DNA of 64,000 nucleotides from Marinoscillum sp. 108 (GTDB lineage Bacteria; Bacteroidota; Bacteroidia; Cytophagales; Cyclobacteriaceae): contig NZ_LR734815.1 in the NCBI RefSeq assembly GCF_902506655.1, positions 124,001 through 188,000 of the forward strand. Direction: 5' to 3'. The position numbers and the translations under genes were made by a program. The notes under the pieces are model-generated. The model did not search any database. It saw only the letters and a list, made by a program, of their open reading frames with translations, and was not told where the DNA came from. Shown here one piece after another: positions 46,178 to 54,972 of this stretch (the first letter of the stretch is position 1; every line of letters starts with the position of its first letter).

Positions 46178-46528
46178 TCACTCCCTGATCTCCCAGTTGA
46201 GGTAATAACTGGCCTTCTGAGCACCTGCCTCGTTGCGCATGAGAAGTTCGGTGTAATTTCCCGGATCAAGGTTTTTGAAATCCAAATGAAAATTTCCCAG
46301 GTGATCGTTTTTGCTGGTCACGTCATATTCCCACAACTCAAGCTTCATCCTTCCCGGTCCTTTGATGTTGAATTTCAGTCCGAGGGGCAGTATCTCGTCC
46401 ACATCGATCTTGAGGTATTTCTTATTCTGTGGCCAAATTTTCTTGCCCTGAAGCATGAGATAGATCTCGTCCTTGTCAGATTCTTCGGGGATTTCACAAA
46501 CAATGGAGGATAGTATTAATGTTGGCAT
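46178..46528 (-). CDS. Uncharacterised 116-aa beta-rich protein
   Basis: The 116-residue product has no signal peptide or membrane segment and looks like a small beta sandwich (KKYLKIDVDEILPLGLKF, MKLELWEYD and FHLDFKNLDP). The pattern, with an early Asp-rich strand and the phrase GNYTELLMRNEAG, resembles small C2-like domains, but this is a weak impression. It stands alone between an antitoxin remnant and the tandem palindromic repeat. The function is not known. Confidence 0.6.
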   Translation of the reverse strand: MPTLILSSIVCEIPEESDKDEIYLMLQGKKIWPQNKKYLKIDVDEILPLGLKFNIKGPGRMKLELWEYDVTSKNDHLGNFHLDFKNLDPGNYTELLMRNEAGAQKASYYLNWEIRE

Positions 46529-46653
46529 ATGCGGTGTTTTGATTGAGCCAAGATAACTTATGAGTTTCTAATATATTCCATTTTAAATAAATCTTCTTTC
46601 CCTTCACGTGAGTCTAGAACAATTTTATGGAGTGTAAAGAGATATCTTGCTGG

Positions 46654-47356
46654 AACATGTCGCTCCGCTGGAGCTGTTTGTTTTAAATTAGAAACCTATC
46701 TATTCAGATTGGGCACCTCTGGTGCCCCCCATAGCTACTAGCTACGGAATTCTCATAAAACATATCGCTCCTACGGAGCTGCCTCTTTTATATGAAACGT
46801 AGCTATTGACATTTGACACCTCTGGTGTCGTTCATGATTTAGTCGATGGATTGGGGAGAAAAAACTTTTCGGTTCTACTTATCTAAATACTGGCTCTATA
46901 GGAGTCGAATCTCCATAGCAATATGGTCCAGGACATACAAGCTGCGTAGCTGCGAAACCCTCTTCGAAACATGTCCCTCCTACCGAGCTGTTTGTTTTAA
47001 ATTCAGAAACCTAATCTATTCAGATTGGGCACCTCTGGTGCCCCCCATAGCTACTAGCTACGAAATTCTCATAAAACATATCGCTCCTACGGAGCTGCCT
47101 CTTTTATATGAAACGTAGCTATTGACATTTGACACCTCTGGTGTCGTTCATGATTTTTGGTTAACCGAATGTTGAGCAGAATCCCTTCGGTTCTACCATT
47201 TAAATACTGGCTCCATAGGAGCTGAATATTCATAGCAATAAGGTCCAGGACATAAAAGCTGCGTAGCTGCGAAATCCTCATATAAACATGTCGCTCCGCT
47301 GGAGCTACCTGTTTTATTTATCTGTCTATCTATTGATATTGAGCACCTCCGGTGCA
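46654..47356. repeat. Tandem palindrome-rich repeat, two full units and one partial unit
   Basis: Two copies start with AACATGT at 46654 and 46968 (period 314), and a third begins at 47285 (period 317) but stops after about 70 bases. Each copy carries many short perfect palindromes: GGCACCTCTGGTGCC, GACACCTCTGGTGTC, CTCCTACGGAG, AGCTACTAGCT and GCTGCGTAGCTGC. Copies 1 and 2 are nearly identical over the first 200 bases and differ more after that. The stretch contains no credible gene. It resembles REP-like or RAYT-associated elements. Confidence 0.85.
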
Positions 47357-47365
47357 TAAATGACA

Positions 47366-48130
47366 TCATTCTCCTATTTCTCTATTGATTATCGAGAGCA
47401 AATCCTCTGTGATCTGCGTCATTTCTTCCAGCTGTCCATTCATTTTGGATAACTCCAGAATAGCCATCAAAAAACCGTTTTTGACCCTGGTATCCACGAA
47501 AAATGTACCGTAATTCTCTCGGGAAAGTTCCACATCCTGGCCGATGTGCATTTTCAGCGTGGGATGCAGGTCCATAATACTGTAAATAGGTTTGTATATG
47601 ATCTCCTCAGAATCAAAGCGAAAGTGATCTTCTTCAGCTTTTGTCTGTTTGTATAAGGATTCTAGATTAAGCAAAAGGGATTTGATACTGTCGTTGGAAA
47701 TAATGGTGAGATTCCCAGAGTACATAAGCTCTTCAAAAGTGTAGTTAATTTGATAAAACCTACGCCAATCGTAAATCCTGATGCAGTCTTCATTGAAAGC
47801 ATACCAGTCATCAATGGGCTTCCCTTCCAGATGAGCTACTACATTCTGTGCTGAAATAATGCATGCTTTCCGTTGAGTCAGGAATGCTTCCATATGTGCA
47901 ATGTTATTCACCAAGTCTTGTTTGATGTTGCTCAGGTAATGAATTTCCCTATCCCGCTCTTTTCTAGCCTCATTAAGCCCATCAATCTGGATGGCAACGA
48001 GAATTCCAACAATGACGAGTATGATTTCACCAATGGCATATAGCAGGTAGCTTTTTACTTTGCTACCGGTTTTGTCAGTAGAGAGGTCTCCCATAAGATT
48101 TCGGCGGATTTTACGAAGGAAAAAAAGCAT
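47366..48130 (-). CDS. DUF6090-like membrane protein
   Basis: The 254-aa product has an N-terminal basic stretch (LFFLRKIRRNL), a loop with KVKSYLLYAIGEI and one transmembrane helix (about 31-47, IILVIVGILVAIQID), and a long helical, probably periplasmic, remainder. The N-terminal wording is typical of the DUF6090 family of Bacteroidota. The function is unknown. It lies between the palindromic repeat and the GntP transporter. Confidence 0.75.
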   Translation of the reverse strand: MLFFLRKIRRNLMGDLSTDKTGSKVKSYLLYAIGEIILVIVGILVAIQIDGLNEARKERDREIHYLSNIKQDLVNNIAHMEAFLTQRKACIISAQNVVAHLEGKPIDDWYAFNEDCIRIYDWRRFYQINYTFEELMYSGNLTIISNDSIKSLLLNLESLYKQTKAEEDHFRFDSEEIIYKPIYSIMDLHPTLKMHIGQDVELSRENYGTFFVDTRVKNGFLMAILELSKMNGQLEEMTQITEDLLSIINREIGE

Positions 48131-48209
48131 ATTACCTAAAAGCGTGGTTATGAATGATGTGAAATTTAATCAAATAAAGCTTTACAAAACATGCTACTCC
48201 TCTACTGAA

Positions 48210-49523
48210 TCAAATGATCAAATCCAGGATCATTACACCAATCAATCCAACCACTGACACGATGGTCTCCATGACCGACCAAGACCTGATGGTATCCTTA
48301 ATGCTGAGATTGAAATACTCTTTGTACATCCAAAAGCCACTGTCGTTGACATGCGAAAAAAGTAAGCTACCAGCGCCCACAGAAAGAACCATCAGATTAG
48401 GATCTACATCCACCTGGCCCATCACAGGAGCCAGAATACCCGCTGCAGTAAGCCCCGCCACTGTGGCCGACCCAATACATACCCTGATGATGGCCGCAAT
48501 CAACCAACCAAGCACCAAAGGATGAATGTTCATATCTTGCAACCCTGATACCAATTCTATACTTACTCCACTCACCACAAAAACCTGTTTGAGTGCTCCG
48601 GCACCAGCCACGATCAATAGGATCGGCGAAATGTCCTTGATGGCATCCGTATAAAACTCCATCACACCTTTCATACCATAGCCTTGCTGAAGTCCTATAG
48701 AATAGGTGGCATAGGCCAGCGCCAGAATCATGACAATGGAAGGATCTCCAATAAACCCTATGATTTGCCCGGCCAATCCTGCGGGCGCCCAAAAGAGCTG
48801 TACCAAAGCAGCACCGCCCAATAAAAATACTGGTAGAAGGGCGGAAAAGAAGCTATTAAAAGCACCTGGCAACTGATCCTCTGGCTTAGCCTCGGCCTGA
48901 AATGTCTTGAGTGGTTTGGCCTCAATATTTCGAAGTGTCTTGGCAAATACGGGGCCAGCGAGTATAATGGCCGGCACTGCCAGACAAAACCCATAAATAA
49001 GGGTAAGTCCCATGTCGGCATTCAGCTGCCCTACAAGTGCCGTAGGTGACGGGTGGGGTGGCAGAAAACCATGCGTGACGGATAGGGCAGCCAGCATGGG
49101 AATCCCTATATAAACTGCTTTGATTTTGAACTGATAGCTCACTGAGAAAATCAATGGCACCAACAGCACAAAGCCCACATTGTAAAAAAGTGGAATCCCC
49201 ACCACAAAGCCGGTGGTCATCAGTGCCCATTGAATCTTCTTTTCACCAAAAACACTCATCAGCACATTGGTGATCTTCTGAGCCGCACCTGTTTCCGCCA
49301 CGAGTTTACCCAGCATCGCCCCCAACACGATCACAATGACAAGCCCTCCAAGCATTCCTCCTATCCCTTGCTCCACAATGGTGGTCACTTCCTGGAGCGG
49401 AACACCCAGAAGCAAGCCTGTGAGAATGGATACAATAATAAAAGCAAGAAAAGGATTAAGCCTGGCCCAGGTGATTAATAGCACCAGAATGACAATACAA
49501 AGAAGGATAATTAACAAAGACAT
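48210..49523 (-). CDS. GntP-family gluconate/organic acid:proton symporter
   Basis: The start at 49523 (MSLLIILLC) gives a 437-aa protein that begins with the usual first helix; an earlier TTG at 49571 adds an unlikely hydrophilic leader. About 12 membrane helices are visible, with GAMLGKLVAETGAAQ near residue 70 and PPHPSPTALVG near 160, both conserved in GntP. It imports gluconate or similar sugar acids. No gluconate kinase gene is next to it. Confidence 0.88.
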   Translation of the reverse strand: MSLLIILLCIVILVLLITWARLNPFLAFIIVSILTGLLLGVPLQEVTTIVEQGIGGMLGGLVIVIVLGAMLGKLVAETGAAQKITNVLMSVFGEKKIQWALMTTGFVVGIPLFYNVGFVLLVPLIFSVSYQFKIKAVYIGIPMLAALSVTHGFLPPHPSPTALVGQLNADMGLTLIYGFCLAVPAIILAGPVFAKTLRNIEAKPLKTFQAEAKPEDQLPGAFNSFFSALLPVFLLGGAALVQLFWAPAGLAGQIIGFIGDPSIVMILALAYATYSIGLQQGYGMKGVMEFYTDAIKDISPILLIVAGAGALKQVFVVSGVSIELVSGLQDMNIHPLVLGWLIAAIIRVCIGSATVAGLTAAGILAPVMGQVDVDPNLMVLSVGAGSLLFSHVNDSGFWMYKEYFNLSIKDTIRSWSVMETIVSVVGLIGVMILDLII

Positions 49524-49665
49524 TTTTCGGGACGGTTGATTAAATTGTTCGTAAGAAATAGCGCACACCAACCCTCAGGCGGAATAGATTCAAACAGATT
49601 TTGCTAAAAAATATGACCGAAGGGAATGATGCAAAAAACACTAAGATATCACTATCTAAAAAGAA

Positions 49666-49679
49666 CACAAACGATTGTG
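49666..49679. promoter_or_regulatory. Small dyad upstream of gntP-like gene
   Basis: CACAA (49666-49670), ACGA and TTGTG (49675-49679) form a perfect 5-bp dyad around ACGA, a pattern similar to LacI-family operators. It lies about 143 bp upstream of the transporter start and 75 bp upstream of the DinB-like start at 49754. It is short, so the evidence is limited. Confidence 0.3.
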
Positions 49680-49753
49680 CGCATGAAAACCAAGCTGGCC
49701 AAATATTCTTAGGCAATGTGTATAATCACTGTTATCAAAATTGACCTCAAAAC

Positions 49754-50275
49754 ATGTTTGATCTAAAAAAAGCCACCGAAGTACTGGAACGAACACCTGT
49801 CATACTTGAGCACCTACTGAACGATCTTTCCTCACAATGGATCCTGACCAACGAAGGTCCTGGAACCTGGAGCCCTTATGACATACTGGGGCACCTCATC
49901 CATGGAGAAAAAACGGACTGGATACCCCGGATGCTGATCATATTGTCAAATGATGGGTCCAAAACCTTTACACCGTTTGACCGCTTTGCACAAGAAAAAG
50001 CCAGCGAGGGTAAATCAATCAATGACTTGTTGACTGACTTCAAAACCCTAAGAGCCGCTAACCTCACTACGCTCCGAAAACAAAACATCTCAGCGGAAGA
50101 TTTGACCAAAACCGGGCGCCACCCCGACTTTGGTGAAGTCACACTCGCTCAGCTGCTCGCCACATGGACAGTGCATGACCTCAACCACCTGTCTCAAATA
50201 TCTCGGGTGATGGCCAGCCAGTACTCCTCAGACGTGGGGCCATGGATTCAGTATCTTAAAATTTTAAGAGGTTAG
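49754..50275 (+). CDS. DinB-like protein (second copy)
   Basis: The 173-aa product fits the DinB/YfiT superfamily, with metal ligands His47 in YDILGHLIHGEK and His141/His145 in WTVHDLNHLSQI. It is clearly different in sequence from the copy at 572. The substrate is unknown; a transferase or detoxifying role is inferred from the family. Confidence 0.85.
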   Translation: MFDLKKATEVLERTPVILEHLLNDLSSQWILTNEGPGTWSPYDILGHLIHGEKTDWIPRMLIILSNDGSKTFTPFDRFAQEKASEGKSINDLLTDFKTLRAANLTTLRKQNISAEDLTKTGRHPDFGEVTLAQLLATWTVHDLNHLSQISRVMASQYSSDVGPWIQYLKILRG

Positions 50276-50389
50276 TGCCGGACTCACTCCCGCTTGTGTT
50301 CAAAAATAATCTGACAAATACTCCAAACATTGCTTGTAATTTATACTCAGTTTCGATTGATTTAATGTTTAGCATGAAACTGTTTATCT

Positions 50390-51799
50390 ATGACCAGCCC
50401 AACCAGCTATCAGCAGAACATAACGGAATTTCCTGTCCGCAATATTGAGAAGATCCATTTACCCAAGGACCTGGAAGCACTCAAAACCATTCTTCTGCAG
50501 GCAGGTGAATCCAATCGTCCGGTATACCCGATCTCTACCGGACATAACTGGGGCCTGGGTTCGAGGATGCCAGTGAATGACGCGGACATTATAGACCTGA
50601 AGCATCTCAATCGGATCATAGAGGTCAACCGGGAGCTACGCTATGCCAGAGTGGAACCGGGAGTCACTCAGCAGCAGCTCTATGATTATCTGGAAGTACA
50701 TGCCCCTGAGCTTATGCTCAATGTGACAGGGAGTGATTCTGGTTCATCCATTCTGGGAAACATCGTTGATCGGGGTTCTGGTAAAAGTGGTCATAGAGCT
50801 GAGGATCTCCGTGAACTCACCGTGATGCTGGCCGATGGGCAGCTCATTCGCACAGGCTTTGGTGAGCTCCAAGGTAGTCAAGGATCCTTTTACAAATACG
50901 GACTCGGTCCAGACCTGACACACCTTTTCACCCAATCCAACTATGCCATTGTCACAGAAGCAGTGGTCAACCTCAGGGTGAAGCAGCCATTCAATCTTTA
51001 TCTGGCCGTTTTGGACAAATCAGGCCTCAAGGGGTTTCTGAATAAAATGGCTGAGCTGGTGGCTCAGGAGTTGGTGGGTTATTCTCTGGAAATAGACAGT
51101 CAGAATGACCCCAAGATTTATGAATTATTTGAATCGGGCAAGGACTTCAATGATAAATGGTTTGCGTGGTTTGTGGTAACGGGGCATGAGGAAGTGCTCC
51201 CGGCCAAACACTCGGTGGTCACCAAAGCCCTAGGCAGCCTGGTAGCCGAACTGAAAGCCTATCCGTCTTCTGATGACCACTCCTCTTCCACCCCACCGGT
51301 AAGGGTACGGATAGACCGATATCACGGTCAGCCCAATGACCACTCACTTTTGGCCACCGCGAGGAAATTTGGTGTGGAGCTTTCGGGAAAGGAAGTAAAC
51401 CTTGATCTTTATCCTCAGATTCCCGGATTTCGATGTGTCCTCCCAGTCATTCCTTTCACGGGTGCTTCGTCGGATATCATTCAATATTTGGAATCCTTTT
51501 CTAAATCTCGCGGACTGGATCCTGCTATTTCCATCATTGCCCTTAATGACTATAGCCTGGAGGTTTTTGTAAGGGTCTATTTCGATCGGTCCGATCAGAG
51601 TGCTATCTCGCAGGCAGGCACCTGGGCCCGTGACCTGTTGAGCGAACTAAAGCAGCAGGGCATCTACCCCTATCGACTCGATATTGAGAACATGGCCCCA
51701 TATCTACAGGAGCTCAAAAACCCCTACACTTTGTTGCAATGCCAATTAAAAAACCTGTTCGATCCTAACAACATCATAGCTCCGGGAAGATATTCCTAA
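50390..51799 (+). CDS. FAD-linked oxidoreductase (vanillyl-alcohol oxidase-like)
   Basis: The 469-aa product has an FAD_binding_4 domain, with YPISTGHNWGLGSRMP near residue 45 and SSILGNIVDRGSGKSG near 122. The C-terminal half looks like the cap domain of p-cresol methylhydroxylase / vanillyl-alcohol oxidase. The signature suggests oxidation of a phenolic, polyol or hydroxy-acid substrate, but the substrate is unreadable. There is no signal peptide. It is separate from the genes on both sides by about 80-115 bp. Confidence 0.8.
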   Translation: MTSPTSYQQNITEFPVRNIEKIHLPKDLEALKTILLQAGESNRPVYPISTGHNWGLGSRMPVNDADIIDLKHLNRIIEVNRELRYARVEPGVTQQQLYDYLEVHAPELMLNVTGSDSGSSILGNIVDRGSGKSGHRAEDLRELTVMLADGQLIRTGFGELQGSQGSFYKYGLGPDLTHLFTQSNYAIVTEAVVNLRVKQPFNLYLAVLDKSGLKGFLNKMAELVAQELVGYSLEIDSQNDPKIYELFESGKDFNDKWFAWFVVTGHEEVLPAKHSVVTKALGSLVAELKAYPSSDDHSSSTPPVRVRIDRYHGQPNDHSLLATARKFGVELSGKEVNLDLYPQIPGFRCVLPVIPFTGASSDIIQYLESFSKSRGLDPAISIIALNDYSLEVFVRVYFDRSDQSAISQAGTWARDLLSELKQQGIYPYRLDIENMAPYLQELKNPYTLLQCQLKNLFDPNNIIAPGRYS

Positions 51800-51878
51800 A
51801 AAATTTCATTATTTATCTACAACGTATTAAGCTATATGCAAAAAAAATACTATTTTCCGGCATTAACCAAATCAGCTA

Positions 51879-52460
51879 ATGGCAGAATATAAAAGTTTCG
51901 AAGACAATATTGAAGCAGGGGGCAACGAACTCCCGATCATCGCAATGGGTAGCCTCGGGCAAAACCAACGAAAAGCGATCATTGAAAAACACGGGCTCAA
52001 TGCAAACACCGGAGCCTGGAATAATCTACAGTCCCTTCTGGATGCCATGAAAGAAGTGGCCAGTACCATTGGAGAAATGAATCTCTTTCTCATTGGAAAG
52101 GCCATCATTGAAGGCACTCAGTTTCCACCTATGGATAGCCTGGAAAACGCACTGCGATCCATCGATGTGGCCTACCACATGAACCATCGTAAAAACGGCC
52201 AGCCTATGTTCAATCCTAACACTGGTCAAATGACAGAAGGAATCGGTCACTACAAACTTGCACGATATGATGCCGAGAACAAGGAGGCTTTGCTCGTTTG
52301 TCATACCCCTTATCCAGCCAAATTTGAAGAAGGCCTGGTGGTTCAAATCGTGCGAATGTTTAAACCCAAGGATTCTTTGTTCACCAAAGTAAAACTGGAT
52401 GAAACGAAGGAAACAAAATCTAACGGGGGAGATTCCTGCACTTTTATTATCAACTGGTAG
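51879..52460 (+). CDS. Uncharacterised 193-aa protein with a conserved C-terminal Cys motif
   Basis: I do not recognise a named family. The N-terminal half is helical; the C-terminal half has HYKLARYD, VCHTPYPAKFEEG (Cys141) and SCTFIINW (Cys187). This C-PYP...F-x-x-G...SC-x-x-x-x-W layout is similar to the ends of V4R-like and related bacterial sensory domains, but the match is by eye. There is no signal peptide or membrane segment. A separate 239-aa protein follows 248 bp later. Confidence 0.6.
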   Translation: MAEYKSFEDNIEAGGNELPIIAMGSLGQNQRKAIIEKHGLNANTGAWNNLQSLLDAMKEVASTIGEMNLFLIGKAIIEGTQFPPMDSLENALRSIDVAYHMNHRKNGQPMFNPNTGQMTEGIGHYKLARYDAENKEALLVCHTPYPAKFEEGLVVQIVRMFKPKDSLFTKVKLDETKETKSNGGDSCTFIINW

Positions 52461-52708
52461 TCAATCTGAAAGTGGTCTAATCATTCAATTGAGTCTATGA
52501 TCGACTATGGATCACTTTTGTGTAAAAAATGCATGAAACACCCATCATTGTAAAAAAAAATTCAATTTTTTTTCGATTTTTTATCGTTGCTCTTTTTAGT
52601 AATTAGTAAATTATAGCATATAACTGTTTCAAATGACTCAATCGATGCAATCGTTTGTTCATTGCAGTTATATGTTGTCCTTAATCCATTATTTAAAAAA
52701 GTAAAGCT

Positions 52709-53428
52709 ATGATTACTCCTATCGAAAAAAAGGGAAACATTACCACTCACGAAGACATCAATTTCAAACTACAGCAGGAGTTCCAATATGGAGCGCTCAA
52801 GTTTGCCAACAATCCATTGCACAAAAAACTAAAAGGTGATGGACAAGTTTTAGACAAACTAGTCTTCCTGCCCCGTATGCTCTTTTTTGTTATGGGATTT
52901 AAAGATCTCATGCAATTAGTCAGATACGAACAACCAGAAAATAAACTAGAAGAAAGTGTCAATACCCACAGTGATGAGGACTCTTATCACTGGGAGTGGT
53001 ATTTGAAGGATCTGGCAAGCATGAGCGGTCAGTTCAAAAATGGAAACTCCATAGACCTAATCACCAATGTGTGGGACGATGAATCCCTGGCCGTGAGAAA
53101 GACCATTTATGCTTTCTCAAGACATATGCAAAACATGACCGATCCTGTGGCAAGGATGCTGATGGTAGAGGTTTTGGAAATCACTTTTGATAAATTCAAA
53201 GAGGCGATCCATCCGGTACTAAAGGATGCTGATCTATATGACCGACTGGAATACTTCGGTAAGATGCACCAGGAAACTGAAGAAAATCACACGACCGGAA
53301 TCAGTGAAGACGAAATTTCAGGTTTGATAGAAGCACTACCGGATCATCTGAAAGCCGAAATGCTACTGGTGGTGCGCGAGCTATTTGACAACATGTACCT
53401 CATGGCCGCTAATTGGGCCGAAGCATAA
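52709..53428 (+). CDS. Heme-oxygenase-like (HDO/TENA fold) iron-binding candidate
   Basis: The 239-aa product is all helical. Residues that could be ligands occur in order: His87, Glu90 and His94 (HSDEDSYHWEWYLKDL), Glu154/Glu157 in MLMVEVLEITF, and His187/Glu191/His194 in GKMHQETEENH. That is the layout of heme-oxygenase-like diiron oxidases and related TENA/PqqC-fold enzymes. The activity is unknown and the assignment is from motif spacing, not a search. It ends in a strong hairpin terminator. Confidence 0.6.
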   Translation: MITPIEKKGNITTHEDINFKLQQEFQYGALKFANNPLHKKLKGDGQVLDKLVFLPRMLFFVMGFKDLMQLVRYEQPENKLEESVNTHSDEDSYHWEWYLKDLASMSGQFKNGNSIDLITNVWDDESLAVRKTIYAFSRHMQNMTDPVARMLMVEVLEITFDKFKEAIHPVLKDADLYDRLEYFGKMHQETEENHTTGISEDEISGLIEALPDHLKAEMLLVVRELFDNMYLMAANWAEA

Positions 53429-53452
53429 ATATACTAATCAACCTAATCTGTG

Positions 53453-53484
53453 AAAGGCCGGGAGAGTTTCTTCCGGCTTTTTTT
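53453..53484. terminator. Terminator between the 239-aa gene and a small convergent gene
   Basis: The stem GCCGG...CCGGC (in the stretch from 53457 to 53477, with an 11-base loop) is followed on the plus strand by seven T. It also works in part for the minus-strand small gene, whose stop codon lies at 53483. Confidence 0.75.
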
Positions 53485-53653
53485 AATTGTTATGGATGAT
53501 AGAAAGTAGTCTGTCCAGTTGGAAATCCATATCCTGTCCGGAAGCTGTCTTTTGTGGCTCCAGAGATCCAAATTTCTCTGTAAGTGAGTGATAAACTTCT
53601 ATTCTGGTGGTTTTGATCAGTTGTTTTGCGGTAAAAGGAAAATGATTATTCAT
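53483..53653 (-). CDS. Small 56-aa protein, not previously listed
   Basis: An ATG at 53653 opens a 57-codon frame ending in TAA at 53483-53485. The predicted product begins MNNHFPFTAKQLIKTTRIEV and ends RLLSIIHNN. It is hydrophilic, likely helical, with no signal peptide. It is convergent with the 239-aa gene and shares a hairpin with it, which supports a real gene. The function is unknown. Confidence 0.55.
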   Translation of the reverse strand: MNNHFPFTAKQLIKTTRIEVYHSLTEKFGSLEPQKTASGQDMDFQLDRLLSIIHNN

Positions 53654-53946
53654 GATTGATAGGTTTTGGTGATTCTCATATTACCGGAAAGTTACTTCAC
53701 GTTACTTTTAATATTAAAACTCTTTTCGGCCAAACATCGGATTTTATAGGTGTATCTCCGATATGCTCTTATGTATCCCAACACTAGCAGGTTGAAAACA
53801 ATATTCAGGCATAGACTACCTCTTTGACCTAATCAGAAGAGGGTAAGTATCAGTGCTTCTTACATGCAAGATTGCTTTCTTCTATATGTCCGAATAGTTT
53901 ATAAAAATAGTTTCTGGCACTGAAGAAGCGCAACTGGTAAATGGAT
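53654..53946. other. Gene-free gap
   Basis: About 290 bases of AT-rich sequence between the 56-aa gene and an exported protein gene. A short dyad TTTTAATATTAAAA occurs near 53706. I see no clear regulatory site or ORF. Confidence 0.4.
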
Positions 53947-54495
53947 CTAATACTCCCATACCCGTCTGCGGGCATAAAACTGGGATACGTGCTTTTTCAC
54001 CTTGCTGATGCGCTTTGTGAGGGTTTTCAGATACCGATGCATCTCTATTTCCAGCACATGGATTTTACCATCGTAAGAGTGCATACCAAAACCGCTCTTG
54101 TATTGGCGTGCCATTGCTTCCAACTCCGTCTGTGCTTTACACCGCTCACCAAAAAAAGCATTGAAACTCTCAATACTATAATCCTCTTCCAGCTTCACCA
54201 GGTGTTTCAAAATACGCCTGATGGTACGTGCAGAGTGATGATGGGTGGTCTCCAGCAGTTCCTGATAGAGTAGACCATGATAGTTATGGATCTCATCCAA
54301 TAACCCGTAAACACCCTCCCTATGGTCTGCGCTTTCACAAAAGCTCGCCAGGCCATGGTATTGGGTGAGTAAGGCCATCTCTCGCTCCCAGTGTCCAGCC
54401 AGAGCTATAACCCGTGCCTCCAACTCCATGGCTGGCAGCGGAGCACCAATAGACAGAAACAACTGAATCAAAAAGAAGAGCGCGGGTAATTTCAT
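53947..54495 (-). CDS. Exported protein of unknown function (182 aa)
   Basis: A signal peptide (MKLPALFFLIQLFL, cleaved near PLPAM) is followed by a mainly helical protein with many His, Arg and Glu residues (HWEREMALL, HHHSARTIRRILKHLVKLEED). No family is recognised. It may be a periplasmic helical bundle; the His-rich region (about 85-90) could bind metal, but this is only a guess. It stands alone. Confidence 0.65.
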   Translation of the reverse strand: MKLPALFFLIQLFLSIGAPLPAMELEARVIALAGHWEREMALLTQYHGLASFCESADHREGVYGLLDEIHNYHGLLYQELLETTHHHSARTIRRILKHLVKLEEDYSIESFNAFFGERCKAQTELEAMARQYKSGFGMHSYDGKIHVLEIEMHRYLKTLTKRISKVKKHVSQFYARRRVWEY

Positions 54496-54602
54496 GTTTC
54501 CCTTTGGGTGGTAAACATGACAAAGTTCGGAATCTCATGGGTCACCTACTCTCCCAAAATATCCCGATACTCCACAGGGAGGAATACCTAGCACCTACCT
54601 AA

Positions 54603-54968
54603 TCATCTATAAAATGTTCTGGCCTCTTCTAACACCTCTTCCAGCACCTCTACAGGCAAGTCACTATTGGGGTCGATGGGTAAAATTTTCATACGTGTAC
54701 GATCCCCTTTGATCAGCATCGGGTGTGCGATCTTCCCTCCTTCCACAATACCCACATATGGCATTTTGGTTTTTTTGTCCGTCCACAAATAACAGAATGT
54801 CTTGCCCTTGTAGAGATAAAACGGAAGTCTCCACTTCCATGCTTCTGTGATATGAGGATTAAAGGCCAATAAAAATTGTCTTAAAGCCAACATGCACCCT
54901 TTATTAGGCTCTTCCTGTGCTTCAAAGAATAGGTCTATTTCCCGTAAGTTCATTTCTTCAAACAACAA
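54603..54968 (-). CDS. DUF1801-family protein
   Basis: The 121-aa product matches the DUF1801 (YdhG-like) pattern: EAWKWRLPFYLYKGKTFCYL near residue 42 and YVGIVEGGKIAHP near 72. The fold is a small SRPBCC-like or YdhG domain with no assigned activity. An internal ATG at 54953 (MNLREID) is also possible. It is the last gene of the five-gene operon that begins beyond the right edge, 4 bp after the receptor gene, though its relation to sugar use is unclear. Confidence 0.82.
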   Translation of the reverse strand: MLFEEMNLREIDLFFEAQEEPNKGCMLALRQFLLAFNPHITEAWKWRLPFYLYKGKTFCYLWTDKKTKMPYVGIVEGGKIAHPMLIKGDRTRMKILPIDPNSDLPVEVLEEVLEEARTFYR

Positions 54969-54972
54969 ACAA

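Noticed and set aside
46846-47118. 90-codon frame within the tandem repeat
   Set aside because: The frame crosses several palindromes and both repeat copies and is not kept in the repeat units, so it is not coding.
46654-47356. CRISPR array
   Set aside because: Repeat units are 314-317 bp with no short regular repeat/spacer pattern and no cas genes nearby.
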